A stretch of 64,000 bases of DNA from contig NZ_VLNY01000018.1 in the NCBI RefSeq assembly GCF_008297975.1, positions 1 to 64,000 of the forward strand, in the 5' to 3' direction. Below are positions 1-8,608 of this stretch, piece by piece (position 1 is the stretch's first letter; each line of letters begins with the position of its first letter). The translations under genes were made by a program, and so were the position numbers. The notes beneath the pieces were generated by a model that did no database searches, was not told where the DNA came from, and worked only from the letters and a program-made list of their open reading frames with translations. Source of the stretch: Antrihabitans cavernicola (lineage in GTDB: Bacteria > Actinomycetota > Actinomycetes > Mycobacteriales > Mycobacteriaceae).

Positions 1-234
1 GCGGTAGCGCTCGGTGCGAAAGCCGTCATGATCGGCCGTGGCTACCTGTGGGGTCTCGCGGCAAACGGTCAGGCCGGTGTGGAGAACGTCCTCGACATAC
101 TCAGGTCCGGAATCGATTCCGCGCTCCTCGGCACGGGCCACTCGTCGATCGAGGACCTGTCGTCGGCGGACTTGGTGATCCAGCCCGGATTCGGTCGGGC
201 TCTCGGCGTGGCTTCCCACCGTCGAGAATCCTGA
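1..234 (+). CDS. mftD: MftD, pre-mycofactocin synthase (3' end only)
   Basis: The frame is open from base 1 and ends at 234, giving the last 77 residues of an FMN-dependent alpha-hydroxy-acid dehydrogenase family protein. The visible part carries the family's C-terminal FMN-phosphate region (ALGAKAVMIGR) followed by YLWGLAANGQAGVENVLD, which is typical of this family and of its mycofactocin member (formerly LldD1 in mycobacteria). In that system MftD oxidatively deaminates the MftC/MftE-processed Val-Tyr product to make pre-mycofactocin. The assignment to MftD instead of an ordinary lactate dehydrogenase rests on the downstream mftE, mftF and mftG genes. The start and the mftA-C genes lie outside the window on the left. 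Confidence 0.85.
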   Translation, partial: AVALGAKAVMIGRGYLWGLAANGQAGVENVLDILRSGIDSALLGTGHSSIEDLSSADLVIQPGFGRALGVASHRRES

Positions 235-240
235 TCTCGG

Positions 241-2184
241 ATGTCACCGTGGCTGACGGACGCGATGTCCGTCGCCGGGCGTCGCGCTCAGTCGCGCGTG
301 CTGTTCGGGCCGCACGAGACCAATCTGTGCGTCGACCGTTCCTTCGGTGAGCGTTCTGTCGCCTACTACGAGCGCCGGGCCCGTGGTGGCGCAGGCATCA
401 TCGTCACCGAGAACGCGTCGGTGCATCCGAGCGATCACCCGTACGAGCGTGCGCCGCTCGCGACCGCGTGCGCCGAGGGCTGGTCGGCAACCGTGCGTGC
501 TGCTCGCGCGCACGGCACACTTGTCCTCGCAGGCTTGACGCACAACGGATTACAAGGCAGCAGCGCGTTCACGCAAGGGGCGCTCTGGGGTCCGTCACGG
601 GTCGCGGATGTGGCCACGCGCGAGCTGCCGATGGAGATGGAACCGGGCCAGATCGATGCCGTCGTCAACGGATTTCGCTCGGCGGCACGGTTGGCGGCAG
701 ACGCCGACATGGACGGTGTGGAAATCGATATCGGCCCGACAAGCCTGCTCCGCCAGTTCCATTCGCGACTGACCAACAACCGCGATGATGCATACGGCGA
801 AGATCCGACGCTACTCACCCGCCGCGTGCTTGCGGCGGTTCGAAACGAGTTGGGTCGCAACAGAATCCTTGCAGTGCGGCTGTGTTGCGACGAATTGGCG
901 CCGTGGGCGGGCATCACGCCGAAGCTGGCGGCATTCGATGCGCGTGCGATAGCCACCATGCTCGACCTGCTCGTCGTGGTCCGCGGCGGCCCGTACTCGA
1001 CTGCGGCCTACCGGCCGGATGCGCACACAGAACCGGCCTTCAATGTCGATCTCTGCCGGGAGATACGCGCGACGATCGCCGACGCCGTCCCAGTGGCCTT
1101 GCAGGGCAGCGTGATCGACATCGACACCGCCCAGTGGGTGCTCGACACGGGTGTCGCCGACGTGGTCGAGATGACTCGAGCGCAGATCGCCGAACCGGAT
1201 CTGGTTGCGAAGGCTCGACTCGGACGATCGCCGCGTCCGTGCCTGTTGTGCAATCAGGCTTGCCTGGTGCGGGACAACCGAAACCCGATCGTCAGTTGCG
1301 TGGTGAACCCCACCGCAGGGCACGAGACTGTGGATCTCATCGAAGGCGATGCGGACGGTTCCGGTCCTGCTCTGGTCGTCGGTGGCGGTGTTGCGGGACT
1401 GGAAGCGGCGCGGGTGCTTGCGGGCCGCGGGTTCGCCGTGACGGTCGTCGAACGCTCGCCGGACACAGGCGGAATGCTTCGGCATTGTGCGGTCGGCCCA
1501 GGCCGGACGCGGTTGCGCCAGCTACCGAGGTGGCTTGCCGCGGAATGCGCCCGACTCGGCGTGAGTGTCCGGCGTGGGGAGACAGCGGACGCGGACGAGG
1601 TGGCCGCTGCTCGGCTCGGCGGCGCCGTCGTTGTGATCGCGACGGGAAGCGTTGCCGCGCCACCGGGTATCGCGACGGATGCGTCCGCCACAGTGCTGAC
1701 CCCTCCCGAGGTCTTCGACGGTGCGGAAGTATCCGGACCGGTGCTGGTGTTCGATCCGGTCGGCGGTCCGGTGGGTGTCGGCGTAGCCGAAATGCTGCGA
1801 TCGGACTGCCACGAGGTCGCAATCGTGACGCCCGATCTGGTGGTCGGTAAGCAACTCGACCGCACCGGCGACTTGGCGGCGTCGAACGTTCGGCTCCAAC
1901 AGGCTGGGATCGTGCGGCACCGAGCGTCTGTTGTGCGGTCCGTCATCGACCGGTCGGCTCTGCTGGAGAACACTTTCACGGGCGTGACAACGTCGATACC
2001 GTGTGCTGTGCTGATCGACTGCACGCATCGACTGCCCGACCGGTCCGTCCAGATCCCCGGCGGTGTCCGCGTCGGCGACTGTGTTGCGCCGCGAACCGCT
2101 TTGGAGGCTGTTCGCGAAGGTCGCTCCGCTGCGCTGCACGCCATGATGGAATTGGATTCGGCTACAACAGGATCGAAGGGATAG
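241..2184 (+). CDS. Mycofactocin-system FadH/OYE-family Fe-S flavoenzyme 1
   Basis: 647 residues, starting at the ATG 6 bases after the mftD stop. Domain order is an FMN-binding TIM barrel (about 1-340), a 4Fe-4S site (C334, C337, C341, C353; spacing C-x2-C-x3-C-x11-C as in E. coli FadH), then an FAD/NAD(P)-binding fold with GGGVAGLEAA near residue 381. This is the architecture of 2,4-dienoyl-CoA reductase and trimethylamine dehydrogenase. The residue aligning with the FadH catalytic Tyr is Ser168, within IGPTSLLRQF, so classical dienoyl reductase chemistry is doubtful. The gene is co-oriented with mftD and the next SDR gene, so it is probably an electron carrier or reductase working with mycofactocin-dependent dehydrogenases. 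The substrate is not known from sequence. Confidence 0.85.
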   Translation: MSPWLTDAMSVAGRRAQSRVLFGPHETNLCVDRSFGERSVAYYERRARGGAGIIVTENASVHPSDHPYERAPLATACAEGWSATVRAARAHGTLVLAGLTHNGLQGSSAFTQGALWGPSRVADVATRELPMEMEPGQIDAVVNGFRSAARLAADADMDGVEIDIGPTSLLRQFHSRLTNNRDDAYGEDPTLLTRRVLAAVRNELGRNRILAVRLCCDELAPWAGITPKLAAFDARAIATMLDLLVVVRGGPYSTAAYRPDAHTEPAFNVDLCREIRATIADAVPVALQGSVIDIDTAQWVLDTGVADVVEMTRAQIAEPDLVAKARLGRSPRPCLLCNQACLVRDNRNPIVSCVVNPTAGHETVDLIEGDADGSGPALVVGGGVAGLEAARVLAGRGFAVTVVERSPDTGGMLRHCAVGPGRTRLRQLPRWLAAECARLGVSVRRGETADADEVAAARLGGAVVVIATGSVAAPPGIATDASATVLTPPEVFDGAEVSGPVLVFDPVGGPVGVGVAEMLRSDCHEVAIVTPDLVVGKQLDRTGDLAASNVRLQQAGIVRHRASVVRSVIDRSALLENTFTGVTTSIPCAVLIDCTHRLPDRSVQIPGGVRVGDCVAPRTALEAVREGRSAALHAMMELDSATTGSKG

Positions 2185-2189
2185 ACGAC

Positions 2190-3002
2190 ATGGGGCAGTT
2201 CGACGGCAAAGTCGCGTTCATCACGGGCGTTGCGCGCAGCCAAGGTCGCAACCATGCGATACGTCTTGCGCGAGAAGGCGCGAACATCATCGGTGTCGAC
2301 ATCTGTGCTCGGGTGTCGGAGGACAGCGGATATGTGCATGCAACGCCCGAAGATCTGGTTGTGACCCGCGAACTGATCGAGGCAGAGGGCGGCAAAGCAC
2401 TTCTCGAAGTGGCCGATGTGCGCGACAGCGCGGCCCTTGCGGATGTGGTGCAGCGCGGCGTGGCCCAATTCGGGCGCCTCGACATCGTGATCGCCAACGC
2501 CGGCATCTGCAACTGGAACCGATTCTGGGAGATGTCCGACGATCAGTGGAGCACGCTGATCGATGTCAACTTGACCGGCGCGTGGAAGACGCTGAAGGCG
2601 GCGGTGCCCACGATGATCGAAGCGAACAACGGCGGCTCGATCATCGTGGTGAGCTCGGTCGCCGGGATCAAATCGCTTCCGGGGCAAGCACATTATTCAG
2701 CGGCCAAGCATGGCCTCGTCGGGCTGACCAAGAGTGCGGCCATCGAACTGGGTGAGTTCAAGATCAGGGTGAACTCGATCCACCCGTACGGGGTCAACAC
2801 CCCCATGGGTCTCGACAACGACGCGTTGGCGATGTTCCAGAAGCATCCGCGCTACCTCGCCAGCTTCGGATCGATCCTGACCGACAGTCCGATCGCCGCC
2901 GAAGACGACATCACCGAAGCCATCCTGTATCTGGCAGGCGACGGCGCTCGCATGGTGACCGGCACCCAACTCAGCATCGACATGGGTGCGACGAAAGTGT
3001 GA
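2190..3002 (+). CDS. Mycofactocin-coupled SDR family oxidoreductase
   Basis: 270 residues. The frame is open further upstream, but the ATG at 2190 follows a good ribosome site (GAAGGG, 2175-2180) and begins right at the Rossmann strand. The cofactor motif is TGVARSQGRNHA, a variant of the TGAARGQGRSHA form seen in mycofactocin-coupled short-chain dehydrogenases. NAGI and the catalytic Ser (VVSSVAG) and Tyr-x3-Lys (YSAAK) are present. Family members hold their NAD tightly and pass electrons to mycofactocin, not to free NAD. The gene sits 5 bases after the preceding flavoenzyme and overlaps the next one by GTGA, so the three are probably translated together. The natural alcohol substrate cannot be read from the sequence. 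Confidence 0.88.
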   Translation: MGQFDGKVAFITGVARSQGRNHAIRLAREGANIIGVDICARVSEDSGYVHATPEDLVVTRELIEAEGGKALLEVADVRDSAALADVVQRGVAQFGRLDIVIANAGICNWNRFWEMSDDQWSTLIDVNLTGAWKTLKAAVPTMIEANNGGSIIVVSSVAGIKSLPGQAHYSAAKHGLVGLTKSAAIELGEFKIRVNSIHPYGVNTPMGLDNDALAMFQKHPRYLASFGSILTDSPIAAEDDITEAILYLAGDGARMVTGTQLSIDMGATKV

Positions 3003-4957
3003 CGACGCCGTACCCGCAGCTCTTCGCGCCGATCTCGCTGGGTCCTGTTCGGCTGGCGAATCGGGTGGTCTTCGCGGCGCATCTCACCAACTTCGCCTCC
3101 GACGGCATGCCGACCCCGCAGCACACTGCGTACTATCGGGCGCGCGCCGAAGGTGGCGCAGGCCTGATCATCACCGAGGAGCAGATCACCGCGCCGGGGG
3201 ACAGGCCGTACGAGAAGCTGATTCGCGGATACGACCCTGCGGTTGTCCAGCACTATCGGACCATCACGGATGCGGTGCACCGGTACGGAACGCGGATCTT
3301 CGCACAGCTCAACCACAACGGTGGGCAGTCGTCCGGAATGTACACGCGGGCAGCGATCGTCGCACCGAGTGCGGTGCCCGATCCGTTGTTTCGCGAGGTC
3401 CCGCATGCTGTGGACACGGATGAAATTGCCGATGTGATCGACGGCTTCGCCCTCGTGGCTCGGCATTGTGTCGAGGGCGGGTTCGACGGTGTCGAGCTGC
3501 AATGTTCCCAGTCGTCGATCTTGCGCGGATTTCTCTCCGGCGCAACCAATCGGCGAGTGGATCGCTACGGCGGCGACCTCGCGTGCCGTGCACGGCTGCT
3601 GCTCGAGGTGGTCGCTGCGGTTCGCGCGGCGGTCGGCGACGACATCGCGGTCGGCGTGCGAATCTCCGGTGAGGAGCACGTGGAGAACGGGACCCGACTC
3701 GACGAGGCGGTCGATGTCGCGCGCATGCTCGCGGCCACCCGGCAGGTCGACTACCTCAACACCACAGTCGGCGTCGCGACCGCGACCCTGCACCTGGTTG
3801 AGCCGTCGATGGCGACGCCGCGCGGATACGCGAATCATGTGCCGAGGGCGATCCGGGAGGCTGTGTCGATCCCGGTGATCGGGGTCGGGCGGTTCAAGGA
3901 CCCTGAACAGGCGAATTCGGCTGTGGCAGAAGGAGTATGCGACCTGGTCGGCGTGGTGCGCGGCCAGATCGCCGACCCGGACTTCGTGGCGAAGGCGCGG
4001 GCCGGCTCGGCGGATCGTATCCGGATGTGCCTGTCCTGCAACCAGGAGTGCGTGGGACGGGTGGGGACCGGGCGTTGGCTGGGCTGCGTGGTGAACCCGC
4101 GCGCGGGCAAGGAGTCGATCGCGCTGCAACCGCCACGCAGGCGGGCGTCGATGCATGTCGTCGGAGCGGGACCAGCCGGTCTGCAAGCTGCTTCGACCGC
4201 CGCTCAGCTGGGACATCGGGTGGTGCTCTACGAACGGGCGCGCGAGCTCGGCGGCCAAATCCGCACCGCGGCTAGGGTTCCCGGTCGAGTCGAGTTGCGC
4301 TCACTGGTCGATACCTTGGCCGGTGAGTGCGAACGATACGGCGTCGACGTCCATGCGGGTGTGAACATCGATGCCGACTTCCTGCGCACGCAGTCGCCTG
4401 CGGCGGTGGTGATCGCGACCGGTGCACGACCGGTGCGCCCGGCATGGGCGGGCGGTTCGGCGACCGTGATCGATGTTCGAGACGTGTTGGAGGGGCGCGC
4501 TTGTCCGACCGGTTCGGTGTTGGTATACGACGAGTTGGGCTTTCATCAGGGCACGTCGGTCGCGGAGCATCTCGCGGACAGCGGCTGCGAGGTGACCATC
4601 GCAACCAATGCGATGGTGGTGGGTCAGGACCTCGATTCGACGCTCGACATGGAGGGCTGGCAGCGACGCGCGTACGACAGGCGAATCGTCGAGTTGACGG
4701 ACGTGATTCCGATCGAGCACGTGACCAACACACTCACGCTGCTGCATCACCCCACCGGGATTCGCAGCACGCATCACGTCGACTGGATCGTCTGCTCGCT
4801 GCACCAAGCACCCGAAACCGAACTGTGGAACAAGCTGCGCGGTAGCGACTTCGAGTTGTACCGCATCGGGGACGCGGTCACGCCTCGGCGAGCGAACGCC
4901 GCGATCCTCGAAGGCGACTCCGTCGCCCGTGCGTGTTTTTCAGTGCCCCAGCACTGA
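2999..4957 (+). CDS. Mycofactocin-system FadH/OYE-family Fe-S flavoenzyme 2
   Basis: 652 residues with a GTG start that overlaps the SDR stop (GTGA). The layout matches the first flavoenzyme: FMN barrel (about 1-340), 4Fe-4S cysteines C344, C347, C351 and C363, then a pyridine-nucleotide/FAD domain beginning near VVGAGPAGLQAA. The position of the FadH catalytic Tyr is Ser173, within QSSILRGF. The two flavoenzymes are paralogues but differ widely, so this is not a recent duplication. Rhodococcal and mycobacterial mycofactocin loci often carry such paired FadH-like genes. Their role is inferred to be re-oxidation or reduction of the cofactor or its dehydrogenase partners. Confidence 0.85.
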   Translation: MTTPYPQLFAPISLGPVRLANRVVFAAHLTNFASDGMPTPQHTAYYRARAEGGAGLIITEEQITAPGDRPYEKLIRGYDPAVVQHYRTITDAVHRYGTRIFAQLNHNGGQSSGMYTRAAIVAPSAVPDPLFREVPHAVDTDEIADVIDGFALVARHCVEGGFDGVELQCSQSSILRGFLSGATNRRVDRYGGDLACRARLLLEVVAAVRAAVGDDIAVGVRISGEEHVENGTRLDEAVDVARMLAATRQVDYLNTTVGVATATLHLVEPSMATPRGYANHVPRAIREAVSIPVIGVGRFKDPEQANSAVAEGVCDLVGVVRGQIADPDFVAKARAGSADRIRMCLSCNQECVGRVGTGRWLGCVVNPRAGKESIALQPPRRRASMHVVGAGPAGLQAASTAAQLGHRVVLYERARELGGQIRTAARVPGRVELRSLVDTLAGECERYGVDVHAGVNIDADFLRTQSPAAVVIATGARPVRPAWAGGSATVIDVRDVLEGRACPTGSVLVYDELGFHQGTSVAEHLADSGCEVTIATNAMVVGQDLDSTLDMEGWQRRAYDRRIVELTDVIPIEHVTNTLTLLHHPTGIRSTHHVDWIVCSLHQAPETELWNKLRGSDFELYRIGDAVTPRRANAAILEGDSVARACFSVPQH

Positions 4958-4989
4958 ACTTCACGCACAGTTTTCAGTCGGTCAGTGGT

Positions 4990-5382
4990 CTAGTCGGACA
5001 ACGCGGCCACGGCATCGATCTCGACGAGGAATGCCGGATTGGCCAGGCCCGCAACCACAAGCACCGTGATGGCAGTGGCATGACGTCCCCACACCTTCTG
5101 CGAAGCCGCGAAACCTTCGCGGATATCGGAACCGGCAACGACGTGGATGGTCAACTTGGCAACATCGTCCTGCGTTGCACCGGCAGCATCGAGCACTGCG
5201 AGAACGTTGCGCAAGGCTTGCTCGGTCTGGGGGCCCAACCGGTCGCTGACGACGTTGCCTGTTTTGTCGACGCCGTTCTGGCCGCCGACAAACATGATGC
5301 GCGCTCCTGCGTCTGTGATCGTCGCATGGCTGAACGCAGGATTCGCGGGTAAAGATTCGGGATCGACATGCTGGATGCTCAC
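4990..5382 (-). CDS. RidA/YjgF/UK114-family protein
   Basis: 130 residues from a GTG at 5382, reading leftwards. The fold signature includes MFVGGQNGVD near residue 30 and the trailing IEIDAVAAL-type strand (here VEIDAVAALSD). The family's substrate-binding Arg normally sits in a C(I/V)R or ARxxV segment near residue 105. That segment is not obvious here, so this may be one of the RidA subfamilies without 2-aminoacrylate deaminase activity. No leader lies upstream: a -10-like TATAAC ends 7 bases before the GTG, so the transcript may be leaderless. It is divergent from the CGNR gene and shares a palindromic control region with it. It is the only gene in the mycofactocin block that runs backwards. 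Confidence 0.8.
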   Translation of the reverse strand: MSIQHVDPESLPANPAFSHATITDAGARIMFVGGQNGVDKTGNVVSDRLGPQTEQALRNVLAVLDAAGATQDDVAKLTIHVVAGSDIREGFAASQKVWGRHATAITVLVVAGLANPAFLVEIDAVAALSD

Positions 5383-5403
5383 GTAACCAGTTATAGTGGT
5401 TAC
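5383..5403. promoter_or_regulatory. Palindromic operator inside a two-way leaderless promoter
   Basis: The 21 bases between the two divergent start codons read GTAACCA-GTTATAG-TGGTTAC, a perfect 7-bp inverted repeat with a 7-bp spacer. The plus strand has TATAGT at 5392-5397, 6 bases before the ATG at 5404. The minus strand has TATAAC (complement of 5390-5395), 7 bases before the GTG at 5382. Both genes can therefore be transcribed from within the palindrome with no leader. The likely binder is the adjacent CGNR protein; this is inference. Confidence 0.7.
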
Positions 5404-6009
5404 ATGAGTGCGCGGTCAACGGTCCCGATGGTTTCCCGGGAGGGAACGCGCTTTTCGGTTGCGACCGGTGCGGTCTGCCTGCAGTTGATCTATACAGGTG
5501 GGGCCGGGTTGCGATCCAAATGGGAGACGTTGCACAACCCTGCGGACTTTGCGGATTGGGTGATCGCGGCAGGACTGGTCGAGGCCAAAAAGGGTCTTGT
5601 GGTGACCGATGCAGAATTCGAGTCGGTGTGGATACTGCGAGAAGCGTTGTGGGAGAGCGCGAATTCGTGCATCGATGGGGTGCCATTGGCTCGTTCGGCT
5701 GTCGGCACCCTCAATCGATTGGCTGCCCAGCCGGACGTTGCCCCACGGTTGAGTCGAAACGGGTCGGTGTCCGTGCACGGACCGGTGGCCGGTAGTCAAG
5801 TGCTCTCTACCATCGCTCGCGACGCGATTGCATTGTTCGGGGGTCCGCTGGCGGATCGGCTGAAGCGTTGTGCCGCAGACGATTGCGCGATCTTGTTCGT
5901 CGACACCTCCAGGCCCGGCGGGCGGCGGTGGTGCGCGATGTCCAGATGTGGAAACCGAGACAAGGTCAGGAACCGACGACGATTGGAGAAAGCTGATGCC
6001 GGTAGGTAA
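5404..6009 (+). CDS. ABATE-domain / CGNR zinc-finger protein, probable regulator
   Basis: 201 residues. The open frame extends upstream, but the ATG at 5404 is chosen because a -10 hexamer TATAGT ends 6 bases before it, a leaderless arrangement. The N-terminal two thirds match the all-helical stress-associated ABATE-type domain. The C-terminus has RCAADDC, then WCAMSRCGNRDKVRNRRR, the four-cysteine CGNR zinc finger with a basic tail expected to touch DNA. Such proteins are presumed transcription factors, with no known ligand. It probably controls itself and the divergent RidA gene through the palindrome between them. Its 3' end overlaps the next gene by 14 bases. Confidence 0.8.
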   Translation: MSARSTVPMVSREGTRFSVATGAVCLQLIYTGGAGLRSKWETLHNPADFADWVIAAGLVEAKKGLVVTDAEFESVWILREALWESANSCIDGVPLARSAVGTLNRLAAQPDVAPRLSRNGSVSVHGPVAGSQVLSTIARDAIALFGGPLADRLKRCAADDCAILFVDTSRPGGRRWCAMSRCGNRDKVRNRRRLEKADAGR

Positions 6010-6400
6010 GACCAGAGATGCCGGATGGGAGATCGGTGTTTCGAAGACGCTGCCGTATCCGATCGATGCGGTGTGGAACATCCTGGTAGCTCGACCGTCG
6101 GTGTGGCTAGGACCCGATGTGTCGGTGCCCACCGAAAAGGGTGAGCAATGGCAATCCAGCGACGGCGCGGTGGGTGAACTTCGTAGCAGACGTGATCGTG
6201 ATCGAATCCGCCTGACGTGGAAGCCTTCCGGCTGGGATCACGACACAACGGTTCAGGTCGCGGTGGGGCGCGGGCCGAACGGCACACTGGTGAGGTTCCA
6301 TCAGGAGCGGCTTGCCGACGCGGCCGAGCGTGAGTTGCAGCGCGAACATTGGCAGTCGGTGATGGACGCGTTGGAATCTGCGCTCGCAGCGACGACGTGA
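5996..6400 (+). CDS. SRPBCC (AHSA1-like) domain protein
   Basis: 134 residues. The frame is open upstream, but the ATG at 5996 follows a clear ribosome site (GGAGAAAG, 5985-5992) and gives a normal-length START/Bet v1-type domain. It begins with VSKTLPYPIDAVWNILV and ends in the long C-terminal helix REHWQSVMDALESAL typical of the AHSA1 subfamily. The fold forms a hydrophobic cavity for small lipophilic ligands. It overlaps the CGNR gene and is likely translated with it. A CGNR or ArsR-type regulator paired with an SRPBCC protein is common in actinobacteria, but the ligand is not known. Confidence 0.78.
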   Translation: MPVGKTRDAGWEIGVSKTLPYPIDAVWNILVARPSVWLGPDVSVPTEKGEQWQSSDGAVGELRSRRDRDRIRLTWKPSGWDHDTTVQVAVGRGPNGTLVRFHQERLADAAERELQREHWQSVMDALESALAATT

Positions 6401-6416
6401 CGGATACGGTCCGATC

Positions 6417-7106
6417 ATGACTGCGCCGAGATGGCTGAGCGAACAGACGTGGCCGGATGTGGACGCGGACGCAACCGTTGCCGTTCCCGTCGGTTCGCTC
6501 GAGCAGCACGGGCCGCATCTGCCACTCGACACCGACACTGCCATCGCGACGGCAGTCGCCGTGCAGCTGCCGAATGTGCTGGTAGCGCCCCCGATTGCGT
6601 ACGGAGCGAGTGGCGAACATCAGAGCTTCGCGGGCACGGTGTCGATCGGACTGGAGGCACTGGAGGTGCTGCTGCTCGAGTACGGACGCTCCGTGTGCAC
6701 GTGGACAGGGCGAGCGGTGTTCGTCAACGGGCACGGCGGAAATGCCGGGGCACTGGTAAAAGCCGTGCAGCGATTGCGTTTCGAGGGCCGCGATGTGGTG
6801 TGGTTGCCATGCGTCGTACCGAATTCCGATGCGCATGCGGGCCGAACCGAGACGTCGCTGCTGCTGCACCTCGCGCCCGATCGTGTTCGACTCGATCGTG
6901 CCGTGGTCGGCGCAACCGAACCGATCGGCGACCTGATGCCGAGGCTGCGCGAGCGCGGCGTTGCCGGTGTCTCCGCGAGCGGTGTTCTCGGTGATCCGAC
7001 AGGCGCAACCCCAGCCGAGGGCCGGCAGTTGTACGACGCGCTTGTGACTCGATCGGCCGCGGCCGTGAACCGATGGAGCCCCGACACGAACGGTATGTTG
7101 CGCTGA
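6417..7106 (+). CDS. mftE: MftE, mycofactocin precursor peptidase (creatininase family)
   Basis: 229 residues, about the usual family length. Creatininase-family metal ligands are visible: E29 and H31 in [16 protein letters not shown]40, the NGHGGN loop near residue 105 and a later Glu (RTETSLLL). In mycofactocin biosynthesis MftE cleaves the MftC-modified MftA precursor to release the Val-Tyr-derived dipeptide that becomes the cofactor. It starts 16 bases after the SRPBCC gene. That gene, the CGNR gene and RidA separate it from the upstream flavoenzyme/SDR block. Confidence 0.9.
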   Translation: MTAPRWLSEQTWPDVDADATVAVPVGSLEQHGPHLPLDTDTAIATAVAVQLPNVLVAPPIAYGASGEHQSFAGTVSIGLEALEVLLLEYGRSVCTWTGRAVFVNGHGGNAGALVKAVQRLRFEGRDVVWLPCVVPNSDAHAGRTETSLLLHLAPDRVRLDRAVVGATEPIGDLMPRLRERGVAGVSASGVLGDPTGATPAEGRQLYDALVTRSAAAVNRWSPDTNGMLR

Positions 7107-7107
7107 A

Positions 7108-7124
7108 ACGCCGGTTTACGGCGT
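7108..7124 (+). promoter_or_regulatory. Hairpin in the mftE-mftF gap
   Basis: ACGCCG-GTTTA-CGGCGT forms a 6-bp stem with a 5-base loop, starting 2 bases after the mftE stop. No T-run follows at once, so it is not a standard intrinsic terminator. It may protect the 3' end, attenuate transcription, or be incidental. The 7125-7207 stretch after it is the only T-rich part of the locus and holds no recognised gene. Confidence 0.4.
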
Positions 7125-7207
7125 GTCGTTCGATGAATTTTCAGTATCGAAGCCCTTTTTTTCCAGCACTGTGTACCCGAAGCCGAAAGTCCGAATACCA
7201 TCGCCTG

Positions 7208-8605
7208 ATGCGCCAAGGCCGACTCCCCGACGGATTTGGGGTGCGGATAGATCCAAGCGTCCGCGCCTATTCCGGTGGACGAGTCCTCATCGGTGGTTCA
7301 CCGACTCGGATGCTCAAGCTCGCCCCGTCTGCTGCCGCCATGATCGGCGACGGATTTCTCGAGGTCACCGACCCGCACACCGCGGTGGTTGCGCGGCGAC
7401 TGCTCGACTCCGGTGTTGCGAACCCACGGCCGATGCTGCTGCCCTCCACCGACGACGTGACTGTGATCGTCCCGCTGCGCAACAACGCCGGCGGCCTCCA
7501 GCGTTTGCTCGCCGCGCTCCGTGGGCACCATGTGATCGTCGTCGACGATGGATCCGATATTCCGGTCGAGGTGCCCGCTGGCTACGGGGGTCAGTGCAAC
7601 GTCACGGTGCTGCGCCACGATGCATCGCGCGGCCCCGCAGCGGCGCGCAACTCCGGATTGCGTTCGGCAACAACGGAGTTCGTTGCATTCCTCGACTCGG
7701 ACGTAGTTCCGCGCAACGGCTGGTTGGAAGTGATGCTCGGTCACTTCAGCGATCCCGCCGTTGCGTTGGTTGCCCCACGCATCGTCGCGCTCGACTCGGA
7801 TTCCAATCAGCTTGCGCGCTACGAACACAGCAGGTCGTCGCTGGATCTCGGCCGCCGCGAAGCCGCGGTTCGCGCGCACGGTCCGGTGTCCTACGTTCCG
7901 AGTGCTGCGATGCTGGTGCGCCGCCGGGTGCTCTTGGACGAAGGCGGATTCGACGAGACCATGCACGTGGGAGAAGACGTCGACGTGTGCTGGCGCCTCG
8001 AGCAGGCTGGGTGGCGGCTACGCTACGAGCCCGCCGCTCAGGTGGCCCACGATCACCGCGTCTCGTTCGGTGAGTGGTTCCAACGCAAAATGTTCTATGG
8101 CACCGGCGCAGCGCCGCTGGCGGCTCGGCACGAAGGAAAGGTTGCACCGCTCGCTATCTCGCCGTGGACGGTCGCAGCTGTTGTCCTGATGGCTACTCTC
8201 ACTCGGCTCGGGTTGCTCGGCGCGATCGCGGCGATGTCGATCACGATGCTGAAGCTGCGCAAGATCTTCACCGAACTCGATCAGCCGACGCGGGTGGCGG
8301 CAATCTATGTCGCCCAAGGATTCATGGCAGGTCTGTGGCAACTTGCGTCGGCCATGTGCCGACATTATTGGCCGATAACGGTGCTGGCCATGATCTTCTC
8401 CAGTCGAATCAGACAGATCGCGATTGCCATGGCCTTGGCCGAAGGTGTCGCAGATTGGTTGAAGCACAAGGAGACCGGTGGGCTCGGTCCGGTGACCTAC
8501 ACGGCCTACAAGCGCATCGACGACGTCGCATACGGCGCGGGTCTGTGGCAGGGGGCAGTGCGTGCGCGCAGTGTCGAGGCATTGAAACCCACGCTCGGAC
8601 GCTGA
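7208..8605 (+). CDS. mftF: MftF, mycofactocin glycosyltransferase (GT2)
   Basis: 465 residues from the ATG at 7208. The frame is open back to 7073, but the earlier stretch has unusual composition and overlaps mftE, while [15 protein letters not shown] right after 7208 matches a typical MftF N-terminus. The GT-A core shows VVDDGS near residue 112, [10 protein letters not shown] near 164 and [20 protein letters not shown] near 255. Two hydrophobic segments (about 320-345 and 375-400) suggest membrane association. MftF adds the oligoglucose chain to mycofactocin. No strong ribosome site is visible before 7208, so the start is the least certain point. Confidence 0.88.
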   Translation: MRQGRLPDGFGVRIDPSVRAYSGGRVLIGGSPTRMLKLAPSAAAMIGDGFLEVTDPHTAVVARRLLDSGVANPRPMLLPSTDDVTVIVPLRNNAGGLQRLLAALRGHHVIVVDDGSDIPVEVPAGYGGQCNVTVLRHDASRGPAAARNSGLRSATTEFVAFLDSDVVPRNGWLEVMLGHFSDPAVALVAPRIVALDSDSNQLARYEHSRSSLDLGRREAAVRAHGPVSYVPSAAMLVRRRVLLDEGGFDETMHVGEDVDVCWRLEQAGWRLRYEPAAQVAHDHRVSFGEWFQRKMFYGTGAAPLAARHEGKVAPLAISPWTVAAVVLMATLTRLGLLGAIAAMSITMLKLRKIFTELDQPTRVAAIYVAQGFMAGLWQLASAMCRHYWPITVLAMIFSSRIRQIAIAMALAEGVADWLKHKETGGLGPVTYTAYKRIDDVAYGAGLWQGAVRARSVEALKPTLGR

Positions 8606-8608
8606 CAC

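Noticed and set aside
7073-7207. Upstream extension of mftF
   Set aside because: The residues before 7208 are not like MftF, the frame overlaps mftE, and the stretch is compositionally unlike coding DNA.
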